Assembly (NCBI GenBank): GCA_018896355.1
Contig: JAHIMW010000214.1
Span: 1 to 6,000, forward strand
From: Pseudomonadota bacterium
GTDB taxonomy: Bacteria; Desulfobacterota; Syntrophia; Syntrophales; UBA5619
Reading direction: 5' to 3'
DNA length: 6,000 nt
Made by a program: the position numbers and the translations under genes. How positions within the stretch are numbered: position 1 is the stretch's first letter; every line of letters begins with the position of its first letter. Under the pieces are notes generated by a model that searched no databases, was not told the origin of the DNA, and saw nothing but the letters and a program-made list of their open reading frames with translations. Positions 1 to 5,849 of the stretch are shown here, one piece after another.

Positions 1-5
1 AAGTC

Positions 6-184
6 GAGACCTTTGAAAAACTCGCCATTCGTCATTGCGAGGAGGCCAAAGGCCGACGAAGCAATCCCATAAGTTACTGCATTGATGAGATCGCTTCGGG
101 CGGAAGCCTTCGCAACGACTGCGTCGGATTGCTTTGTCGCTCCGCTCCTCGCAATGACGGGAAGGGCAGAAATTCAAAGGTCTC
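6..184. repeat. Palindromic dispersed repeat, copy 1 (MITE/REP-like)
   Basis: Non-coding element built from nested inverted repeats. The outermost arms are GAGACCTTTGAA (6-17) and TTCAAAGGTCTC (173-184). The middle arms are CGTCATTGCGAGGAG (30-44) and its exact complement (145-159). The inner arms are GACGAAGCAATCC (55-67) and GGATTGCTTTGTC (126-138, one mismatch). A core around 68-125 does not belong to these arms. A second copy in the same orientation lies at 1355-1526, and by eye the two differ at about eight positions in ~173. There is no transposase here, so if mobile it would need one supplied elsewhere. Repeats with a TCATTGCGAGGAG...GAAGCAATCC core are familiar from many bacterial genomes, deltaproteobacteria among them, and give rise to spurious protein annotations. 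Family assignment was not checked. Confidence 0.85.
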
Positions 185-206
185 AAGTCTTGGGAAAGGT
201 TGACGA

Positions 207-314
207 CCTCGTAAAAAGTGAAATTTCACCCCCACCCTGACCCTCCCCCATCAAGGGGGAGGGAAGATTATTTACTCCCATCAAGGGGGAGGGTGGTTTG
301 CGACTTTTACGAGG
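207..314. repeat. Second inverted-repeat element, hairpin-rich
   Basis: The ends CCTCGTAAAAAGT (207-219) and ACTTTTACGAGG (303-314) are complementary apart from one extra A, so they bound a ~108-bp element. Inside, CCCTCCCCC (241-249) pairs with GGGGGAGGG (255-263) around a short ATCAA loop. A near copy of that right half follows, with GGGGGAGGGTGG at 285-296, whose GGGTGG tail can also pair with CCACCC near 233. The sequence is unrelated to the element at 6-184. It looks like a miniature non-coding repeat; only one copy is in the window, so dispersal is inferred from its shape. Confidence 0.6.
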
Positions 315-324
315 GCATCAAGAT

Positions 325-353
325 TTGCATGCGGATGGCCGACGTGCTATCGT
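325..353 (+). promoter_or_regulatory. Possible sigma70-type promoter for era
   Basis: TTGCAT (325-330, 4/6 match to the -35 consensus) and TATCGT (348-353, 4/6 match to the -10) are separated by exactly 17 bases, in the only unique stretch between two repeat elements. Transcription from it would start near 360, just before the perfect palindrome, giving a ~90-base leader for era. Matches of this quality occur by chance, so the call is weak. era is often co-transcribed with upstream genes, and the promoter could instead lie outside the window. Confidence 0.25.
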
Positions 354-360
354 GTCGCCC

Positions 361-425
361 GGGAATTATGGGGACACCTTGCAGCAAGGTGTCCCCATAA
401 TTCCCAGCAAGGTGTCCCCAATTCC
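361..425. repeat. Perfect 21-bp palindrome plus a third tandem arm
   Basis: The arm at 361-381 is exactly complementary to 385-405, with only CAG (382-384) between them. The arm contains the core GGGGACACC. After a two-base gap the right arm is repeated directly at 408-425 with an internal AT missing, so the left arm has two alternative partners. The unit resembles the short GGGGACACC repeats seen near IS200-like REP-associated tyrosine transposases in proteobacteria; that link is from memory and no such transposase lies here. The element ends 15 bases before the era ribosome-binding site, so its hairpin would fold in the era leader if transcription starts upstream. Confidence 0.85.
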
Positions 426-440
426 TCGCCCAACTGCAAC

Positions 441-453
441 GGAGGCGGACGTG
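441..453 (+). promoter_or_regulatory. era ribosome-binding site and GTG start
   Basis: GGAGG (441-445) sits five bases before GTG (451-453). This decides the era start: from here the protein is 301 residues, the normal Era length, and begins MFKSGFIGIIGRPNVGKST, as the family does. The same frame stays open upstream to an ATG at 298, but that extension would be a translation of the repeat elements. Confidence 0.85.
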
Positions 454-1356
454 TTCAAATCGGGTTTCATCGGCATCATCGGCAGGCCCAATGTGGGAAA
501 ATCGACGCTTCTGAACGCGATCGTCGGCGAGCGGATAGCCATCACGACGCACAAACCCCAGACAACGCGGAACAAAATCATGGGGATCCGGAACCTCCCG
601 GAGCCGCAGCCGGGGCAACTGATTTTCCTCGACACGCCTGGGATTCACAGCGGAACGACGCCGCTGAACCGGGCAATGATCGAGACGGCGACGGGAACCA
701 TCGGAGCCGTTGATCTCATTTTGCTCCTCGCCGAGGCGGCCCCTCTCCCCCACCCGGATGACCGGTCCATTATGGAATCCCTCCGGGAAAAACCGATCCC
801 CGTTTTTCTCGTGATCAACAAGATCGATCTCGTGGAAGGACCGCTGCTGCTGCCGCTGATCGAGGCATACGGCAACCTTTTTCCATTCCGGGAGATCCTG
901 CCGATTTCCGCCCTGAAAGGCCGGGGCGTGGACGTTCTGACCACGGAGATCTGGAAGCTCCTCCCCGAGGGGCCGCAGTACTTTCCCGAGGAGATGATGA
1001 CGGACCGCTCCGAGCGTTTCATCGCTGCCGAGATCATCCGGGAGAAGATTACCCTCCGCACCCACAAGGAGATCCCCTACGTGACCGCCGTCGTCGTGGA
1101 CGCCTTCAAGGAGGACGAGGCAAAGAACATGATTCGGATTGCGGCAACCATCCACGTGGAAAAGGATTCGCAGAAAGGAATCATCATCGGCAAGAAGGGC
1201 GCGATGCTAAAGGAGATCGGAACAAGGGCGCGCGTGGAGATGGAGAAGTTCTTCGCCGCCAAGGTCTTCCTCGAACTCTTCGTTCGCGTCGCGAAGGACT
1301 GGACCCGCGACCCCCGTATGCTCCAGGAGTTCGGGTACAGGGAGAAGGGGCAATGA
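451..1356 (+). CDS. era: GTPase Era, ribosome assembly factor
   Basis: Essential GTPase that binds the 3' end of 16S rRNA and aids 30S subunit maturation in the cytoplasm. The 301-residue protein carries the whole family signature: G1 GRPNVGKST (11-19), G2 region TTHKPQTTR (32-40), G3 DTPG (61-64), G4 NKID (123-126), G5 SAL (153-155). The C-terminal KH domain follows, with REK...IPY (197-210), the RNA-binding loop GKKG (247-250) and the typical tail KDWTRDPRMLQEFGY (282-296). Nothing is missing. The GTG start is fixed by a GGAGG five bases upstream. No partner gene such as rnc or recO adjoins it. It stands alone between two copies of the same palindromic repeat, the second beginning within its TGA stop, and it converges on the importer operon. 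Confidence 0.98.
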   Translation: MFKSGFIGIIGRPNVGKSTLLNAIVGERIAITTHKPQTTRNKIMGIRNLPEPQPGQLIFLDTPGIHSGTTPLNRAMIETATGTIGAVDLILLLAEAAPLPHPDDRSIMESLREKPIPVFLVINKIDLVEGPLLLPLIEAYGNLFPFREILPISALKGRGVDVLTTEIWKLLPEGPQYFPEEMMTDRSERFIAAEIIREKITLRTHKEIPYVTAVVVDAFKEDEAKNMIRIAATIHVEKDSQKGIIIGKKGAMLKEIGTRARVEMEKFFAAKVFLELFVRVAKDWTRDPRMLQEFGYREKGQ

Positions 1357-1526
1357 GACCTTTGAAAAACGCGCCATTGGTCATTGCGAGGAGGCCAAAG
1401 GCCGACGAAGCAATCCCATAAGTTACTGCATTGATGAGATTGCTTCGGGCGGAAGCCCTCGCAACGACTGCGTCGGATTGCTTCGTCGCTCCGCTCCTCG
1501 CTATGACAGAAGGGCAGAAATTCAAA
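1355..1526. repeat. Palindromic dispersed repeat, copy 2
   Basis: Direct-orientation copy of the element at 6-184, about 95% identical by eye, running from GAGACCTTTGAA (1355-1366) to TTCAAA (1521-1526). The first two bases are the last two of the era TGA stop. The inner arms GACGAAGCAATCC and GGATTGCTTCGTC are perfectly complementary here, whereas copy 1 has one mismatch. The TCATTGCGAGGAG arm has one mismatch at its partner (CTCCTCGCTATGA). It occupies the gap between the convergent era and permease genes and may act as a two-way transcription barrier, since transcripts from either side would form a long stem. No classical stem plus T-run terminator was seen between 1527 and 1568. Confidence 0.88.
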
Positions 1527-1568
1527 AAAGTTTCATAATACCATTTCAGAGAGAGGTCCTGGCGGCCC

Positions 1569-3248
1569 TTATGAATCGACCTTCGTCAGCCTCGCTCCGA
1601 TCCGGGAGACGATGATCACCAGCGTCGTGGAAATGAAGATCATCAGGATCCCCAGGGCGGAGAGCCTCCCCCAGAGGCCGTCTTCGGCGAACCGGAGGAT
1701 CTGGACGGCGAGGACCTCCGTCCCCGGTCGGGAGAGGACGACGGAGAGGCTCAGTTCGCGGACGAACATCGTTGCCATCAGAATCCAGCCGGAGACGATT
1801 CCCGGAACCAGAAGCGGAATGACGATCCGGCGCATCGTGTAGAGCGCCCCGCCGCCGCAGACCCGGGAAGACTCCTCCAGATGGCTGTGGATCTGGACGA
1901 AGGCGCTGGTCAGCGGCCGGATGCCGTAGGGCAGGTAAGTCGCGATGTAGCCGATCAAGAGCGCCCAGATCGTCGCGTAGAGGGGCGTCTGGACGAAGAA
2001 CCACATGAAACCGATCCCGACGACGATTCCCGGGAACGAGAACGAGAGGAAGCTCAGCGATTCGAGAAATCCGGAGGCCTTCGAACGGACCTTGACGATC
2101 ACGTAAGCGACGAAAAAAGAGAGGACGATCCCCAGCGTCGCCCCGCCGACACCGAGATAGAGGCTGTTCTTGAGCGAAAGCAGCGAAACGGGGTCCGTGA
2201 GGACCGCGATCCAGTGCTTCCAGTTCATCATCGCGAAGGCCTTCGCGCTCGGAACCATCGAGTAGGGAACAACGGAGGTGTAGAAGAGGACCAGGACCGG
2301 CAGGACGATCAGCACAAACGACAGCAGCGCGACGATTCCGAAAAGGGGATACCGGGCCCCCTTCAAGTCGATCACGCTCGGCCGGTAGCCCCGGCTGGAG
2401 ATGGTGACGTATCTCTCCCCTTCCCGGGTCAGGTGGCGGTAGAGGAAGATCAGCGTGATCGAGGCGGCCAGCGCACTCATGCCCACCGCCGCCGCCATCC
2501 CGTAGTCCGTGACATATCCGGTCGCGACGATACTGTAGATGTGGGTCGCCAGCACATATATCCGCCCCGGCATGCCGATCACCGAGGGAACGGCAAAAGA
2601 GGCGAGGCTCCGGACGATGACCAGCGTCACCGCGGCCAGGATGGCGGGCCGGAGAACCGGCAGGGTGATCCGCGTCAGCGTCCGCAGATTCGACGCCCCG
2701 CACACTTTCGAGGACTCCTCCAGGGCGACGTCGAAGGCCGACATCGCGGGGGCGATGACCAGGTAGGCGATCGGCAGATCGAGGAGCCCCTCCACGAGGA
2801 TCATCCCCTGGAGCGTGTAGATGTTGAGCGCCGCCCCCTCCCAGCCGAAGAGCTGTCGGAGGAAGAGGTTGATCATGCCGTTCGACGGGTTCAGCAGCAG
2901 AACCCAGCTCACGGCGAACAGGATGTGCGGCACCATCATCGGAATCAGCGAAATGATCCGGAAGATAAACTTGAACGGGATATTCGTCCGGGTGTTGAGA
3001 TAGGCCAGGAAAAGCGCCATAATGGTGGCAACGAGCGCGGAGCCGATCGTGAAGATGACCGTATTGACGAGGATTTCGGCGAAGGCGGGATCGGTGTAGG
3101 CCTTGACGTACTTCGAGAGCGTGAACGTTCCGAAGGCGTTGAGCCCCTCGCTGAAGCTCCCCAGGATGAGCATGACGACGGGGCAGACCGTGAGGAATCC
3201 GACAATCGCGATCAGGCCCGGCGTCAGTCCCATTCTCGTCTTTTGCAT
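1569..3248 (-). CDS. FbpB-type ABC importer permease (two fused transmembrane halves)
   Basis: Inner-membrane channel of an importer in the ferric-iron/thiamine/2-aminoethylphosphonate class. The 559 residues are two homologous halves with about twelve hydrophobic segments, roughly at 10-30, 62-84, 96-118, 143-167, 200-220, 248-270, 301-326, 361-385, 400-420, 425-445, 480-500 and 530-550. Each half has the cytoplasmic EAA loop that docks on the ATPase: EESSKVCG...ITLP (177-197) and EESSRVCG...IVIP (458-478). The length and fused layout match FbpB/AfuB. The ATG is preceded by an AAAGGT ribosome-binding site and lies 15 bases after the ATPase stop, so it is last in the operon. The reading frame is intact. 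Substrate cannot be read from this protein. Confidence 0.93.
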   Translation of the reverse strand: MQKTRMGLTPGLIAIVGFLTVCPVVMLILGSFSEGLNAFGTFTLSKYVKAYTDPAFAEILVNTVIFTIGSALVATIMALFLAYLNTRTNIPFKFIFRIISLIPMMVPHILFAVSWVLLLNPSNGMINLFLRQLFGWEGAALNIYTLQGMILVEGLLDLPIAYLVIAPAMSAFDVALEESSKVCGASNLRTLTRITLPVLRPAILAAVTLVIVRSLASFAVPSVIGMPGRIYVLATHIYSIVATGYVTDYGMAAAVGMSALAASITLIFLYRHLTREGERYVTISSRGYRPSVIDLKGARYPLFGIVALLSFVLIVLPVLVLFYTSVVPYSMVPSAKAFAMMNWKHWIAVLTDPVSLLSLKNSLYLGVGGATLGIVLSFFVAYVIVKVRSKASGFLESLSFLSFSFPGIVVGIGFMWFFVQTPLYATIWALLIGYIATYLPYGIRPLTSAFVQIHSHLEESSRVCGGGALYTMRRIVIPLLVPGIVSGWILMATMFVRELSLSVVLSRPGTEVLAVQILRFAEDGLWGRLSALGILMIFISTTLVIIVSRIGARLTKVDS

Positions 3249-3263
3249 TGCACGTTACCTTTT

Positions 3264-4352
3264 TTAATTCAACAGGATCGAGCATTGACGCGGGTCGAAG
3301 TGGAGGGCAATCTCTTCGCCCTCCCGGACTGCGGTTGTCGGCTCGATTCGGAAGATCAGCAGGGTCTCCCCCACAAGAATCTCACCCTCGTACGCGTCGC
3401 CGACGAAGACCAGAGATTCGACCCTTCCGTGGAAGATGTTGCGCCCAACCTTATGGTCTCCTTTCAAAACCCGGATGAATTCCGGACGGATGCACACCGT
3501 AACCGCCGCACCCGGCGAGGCGTTGATCTTCTTCTCACAAGCGATGGCGCCGATCGCTGAATCGACTGTAGTCTCGCCGTCCCCCATCGACGCTACCCGG
3601 CCTTCGATGAAGTTTGCGCTGCCGATGAAGTCGGCCACAAACCGCCGGTCGGAGTCGAAGTAGATCTCCCGCGGCGTCCCCATCTCGATGATGCGGCCGC
3701 TCTTCATCACCGCGACGGTATCCGACAAGGACAGGGCCTCGATCCGGTCGTGGGTCACGTAAACGGCGGTGATCTTGAGTTCCGTGAGAAAGCTCCGCAG
3801 CTCCTTGCGCGTATCCTCCCTTAGCTTCGCATCGAGGTTGGAGAGGGGCTCGTCGAAGAGGATCACCTTCGGCTCGGCGACCAGAGCCCGGGCCAGGGCG
3901 ACCCGCTGCTGCTGCCCGCCGCTCAGCTTCGTCGCCGGCCGCTTCTCGAACCCATCCAGTTGGACAAAATGGAGCGTCTTGGCCACCTTGCGGACGATCT
4001 CCTCCTTTGGTTCGTTGCGGGTCTGGAGCGGGTAGGCCACGTTGTCGAAGACGTTCATGTGGGGCCAGATGGCGTACGTCTGGAACACCATTCCCAGCCC
4101 CCGCTGGTCCGGCTGGACGTAGATGCCCTTTTCTGCCGAGAAGACCACCTCATCGCCGATCGCAATCTCCCCCGAATCGGGCATCTCCAGGCCGACGATG
4201 CAGCGCAGCAACGTGGTCTTGCCGCAGCCGCTCGGCCCCAACAGGGTGAAGATCCGGTTGGCCGGTATCGTCAGATCGACCTGGTCCAGCGCCGCGATGG
4301 TCTTGCCTTCCGAGTAATAGTTCTTGTTGAGCCCTTTGATGCGGATTTCCAT
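3264..4352 (-). CDS. FbpC/PotA-type ABC importer ATP-binding protein
   Basis: Cytoplasmic ATPase that drives the neighbouring permease. The 362 residues contain, in order, Walker A GPSGCGKTT (39-47), Q-loop Gln91 in FQTYAIWPHMNV, signature LSGGQQQR (143-150), Walker B VILFDEP (163-169, Asp167 and catalytic Glu168), D-loop SNLD (171-174) and H-loop His201 in VTHDRIEA. A C-terminal TOBE-like regulatory domain follows (about 285-357). This layout is standard for the spermidine/iron/sulfate/maltose ATPase family. All catalytic residues are present, so the protein should be functional. The ribosome-binding site is poor (only AGGT about ten bases upstream of the ATG), unlike the strong one in front of the binding protein. 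Together with the upstream hairpin, this suggests lower output than the binding-protein gene. Confidence 0.95.
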   Translation of the reverse strand: MEIRIKGLNKNYYSEGKTIAALDQVDLTIPANRIFTLLGPSGCGKTTLLRCIVGLEMPDSGEIAIGDEVVFSAEKGIYVQPDQRGLGMVFQTYAIWPHMNVFDNVAYPLQTRNEPKEEIVRKVAKTLHFVQLDGFEKRPATKLSGGQQQRVALARALVAEPKVILFDEPLSNLDAKLREDTRKELRSFLTELKITAVYVTHDRIEALSLSDTVAVMKSGRIIEMGTPREIYFDSDRRFVADFIGSANFIEGRVASMGDGETTVDSAIGAIACEKKINASPGAAVTVCIRPEFIRVLKGDHKVGRNIFHGRVESLVFVGDAYEGEILVGETLLIFRIEPTTAVREGEEIALHFDPRQCSILLN

Positions 4353-4359
4353 TTTTTAT

Positions 4360-4411
4360 GACCTGAAAAAATCTTTTGGTTCCGGGACCGCAGAAATGCG
4401 ATCCCGGAACC
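4360..4411 (-). terminator. Intercistronic hairpin between binding protein and ATPase genes
   Basis: The arms 4378-4392 and 4397-4411 form a 15-pair stem around a four-base loop. In the - strand transcript all pairs hold, with one G-U wobble; in + strand RNA that pair is a C-A mismatch. This bias favours function in operon RNA. The T-run (ATTTTTT, about 4362-4368) follows the stem only after several A-rich bases, so it is not a perfect intrinsic terminator. It may be a partial terminator or an RNA 3'-end stabiliser that keeps binding-protein mRNA in excess, as is known between malE and malF in E. coli. The function is inferred. Confidence 0.6.
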
Positions 4412-4443
4412 GAGGATGGTGAAAAACGTTTATGGTTTCAGGG

Positions 4444-5470
4444 TTACTGCGCTGCGAAAATCTTCTTGAACTCGGATCCCCACTTCTTGATCTCGTCATC
4501 CGACAGTTCGCGGATCGGGATAACTTTCGCTTGGTCGATTCCGGCGATCGGGGGATAGACGCCCGGCGCGAGGACATATTCGCCTACCTTCTCGGCCAGG
4601 ATCTTCATCGCGTCCCGGGACAACCAGTAATCCACGAACAGCCTCGCGGCGTTGGGATGGGGTGCGCCGGCAGTAATGGCCATTCCCCGGGGAGTCCCCA
4701 TCATCGGCTGGGAAACCTTTGCCCAATCCAGCGGCGCGGGCGCCTTGGTGATGATGTATTTCGGCATCGAGATGCCGATCAGCTTCTCACCGCTCTCGAT
4801 CGGGGCCGGGGTGGGGCCGAAAGAGGCCACGAACATCGGATTGTTGGCGGCCAGCCCTTTGAGGAACTTCATCCATTCCGCTTCCGATTTGATCACGTTT
4901 TCCTTCAGTCCGATGAGCCAGGAGATTGTCGTCGGATGGGAGGAGGGATCGGCCATTACGATCTTCCCCTTCCACTTCGGGTCCGTCAGATCTTCATACT
5001 TTTTCGGGACATCTGCCGGCTTGACCAAATCCTTGTTGTAGATCAGGGCGGCACATTCAATGCCGAAACTCTGGATCTTGCCGTCCCTGTTCGCCCACTT
5101 CGGATATCCGGCCGCGGCGGGAGATACGTATGATGCCAGAACGCCCTTTTCCATCAGAAATTCGAGGACCGGCATGGGCGCCTGGAGAACGTCGGCCGTA
5201 AGCTTGCCGGCCGCATGTTCCGTCATGATGGTCGCAATGAATTTGGAGGTGGAGAGCCTTGTATACCCCGCCTTGACGCCGTACCTCTTTTCCAAAATCG
5301 TCCAGGATCGGCTCCACGGCGGTAATGCTGGCATAAAACGCCACCTTTCCTTCCGCCTTTGCCTTTTCCACCAGGGCCTGCCCTGCCGAACCCTTCGCAC
5401 CCGTCTCTGCCGCGAAAACACAGGGGGCTGCGAACAGAACCAAAACGACAAAAATGATCAGTTTCTTCAT
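4444..5470 (-). pseudogene. Periplasmic substrate-binding protein of the importer, frameshifted
   Basis: The extracellular solute-binding protein (FbpA/AfuA-like) that should deliver ligand to the permease. The start is the ATG at 5470, behind a strong AAGGAGG. It opens with a clear Sec signal peptide, MKKLIIFVVLVLFAAPCVFA, probably cut after Ala20. The frame reads correctly to GKVAFYASITAVEPILDDF, then must shift. Removing one base in the CCAAAA run at 5292-5297 gives ...ILDD(F/L)EKRYGVKAGYTRLS... and a continuous 341-residue protein of normal family length. After the shift the fold signatures are all there: GIECAALIYNKD, YEDLTDPKWKGKI, GEKLIGISMPKY, and a terminal NAARLFVDYWLSRDAMKILAE. In FbpA a Tyr-Tyr pair binds iron; here the matching stretch (about 229-243) has only Tyr238, so ferric iron is not secure as substrate. 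It is either a recent pseudogene or a homopolymer sequencing error. The rest shows no decay. Confidence 0.88.
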
Positions 5471-5477
5471 AGCTTTT

Positions 5478-5484
5478 CCTCCTT
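5478..5484 (-). promoter_or_regulatory. Strong ribosome-binding site of the binding-protein gene
   Basis: AAGGAGG on the - strand, seven bases before the ATG at 5470. It fixes the start ahead of the signal peptide and excludes the longer frame running up to 5557. Confidence 0.85.
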
Positions 5485-5635
5485 CCACGCATGACCACGA
5501 ACAGTTACCGTCGTGGGGCATCCAAACCAATGATCGGGGGATACCGTCCCTCCTCACCCCCGCTTAAGCATCCCGAATCTGCCCATTCTGCCCACATAAC
5601 AAGGCGCTCCAGGGACAGTTCATCCAATATCAGAT

Positions 5636-5664
5636 TTGTTAACACGCTTAGGCGATATTGTCAA
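5636..5664 (-). promoter_or_regulatory. Possible promoter of the importer operon
   Basis: A perfect -35 box TTGACA (5664-5659) is followed after 17 bases by TAACAA (5641-5636), a poor -10 (3/6). The surroundings are visibly AT-richer than the genes. It would give a leader of about 160 bases before the binding-protein start. No palindrome resembling a Fur box was recognised in 5471-5800, so iron control is not supported by sequence. Confidence 0.3.
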
Positions 5665-5788
5665 ATTCGATTTATTACGGGCATCAAAGGCGAAAGCCGC
5701 ATTCAGCAACCGTTACGCCCTTTTATTGCGTCGTCATGCCCACCGAAGAGAATCACTTTCGGATGAATATTCGTAAAAATCAAACATT

Positions 5789-5849
5789 TCATGGTAGAAC
5801 GAAATCAATAGGAGGTGGCCCCGACGCAGAGGACATCGATGTGATGCAC
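5789..5849 (-). pseudogene. Remnant 5' end of a PfkB-family sugar kinase gene
   Basis: The - strand has AGGAGG (5862-5857), a seven-base gap and GTG (5849-5847), then MHHIDVLCVGATSY, closely resembling the N-terminal beta strand of PfkB/ribokinase-type kinases (typically ...DVLCIG.ASYDL.F...). A TGA follows at once. Deleting one T at 5807-5808 restores YDFVLP, matching the expected YDL.F, before a second stop at 5791-5789, after which similarity ends. What is seen is a proper translation start and about 18 family-like residues; that it is an eroded kinase gene is inferred. The short match leaves room for coincidence, but the start signals and the adjoining dehydrogenase fragment support it. 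Confidence 0.5.

Larger units (their letters stand above)
5471..5788. other. Non-coding leader/intergenic stretch
   Basis: No frame on either strand reads like a protein here; the short open frames are low-complexity by-products. Apart from the ribosome-binding site and possible promoter, there is one modest stem, CGGGGG (5535-5540) with CCCCCG (5557-5562), separated by 16 bases. It would lie in the importer leader. No riboswitch, tRNA or attachment site was recognised. Confidence 0.5.

Noticed and set aside
6..425. CRISPR-like array upstream of era
   Set aside because: The repeats are palindromes of different families with no regular spacer length and no cas gene in the window.
298..450. 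In-frame extension of era up to an ATG at 298 (51 extra residues)
   Set aside because: It translates the repeat elements, has no family match, and the GGAGG-GTG at 441-453 gives the exact usual Era length.
307..1155. Leftward 282-codon frame antisense to era
   Set aside because: Its composition is that of an antisense shadow of a gene with complete Era motifs, and it runs into the repeats.
1184..1525. Leftward open frame with the peptide VIARSGATKQS...LLAMTN
   Set aside because: It is the translated palindromic repeat, a familiar spurious protein, plus antisense of era.
1546..3285. Long second - strand frame of 579 codons over the permease
   Set aside because: It is rich in Arg, Pro and Gly with no membrane segments, while the overlapping frame is a clear permease; GC-rich third positions keep the shadow frame open.
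1881..3560. Long + strand frame of 559 codons opposite the permease and ATPase
   Set aside because: Composition is almost entirely Arg, Asp, Glu and Gln, typical of an antisense shadow. It spans the gap between two real genes and has no recognisable domain.
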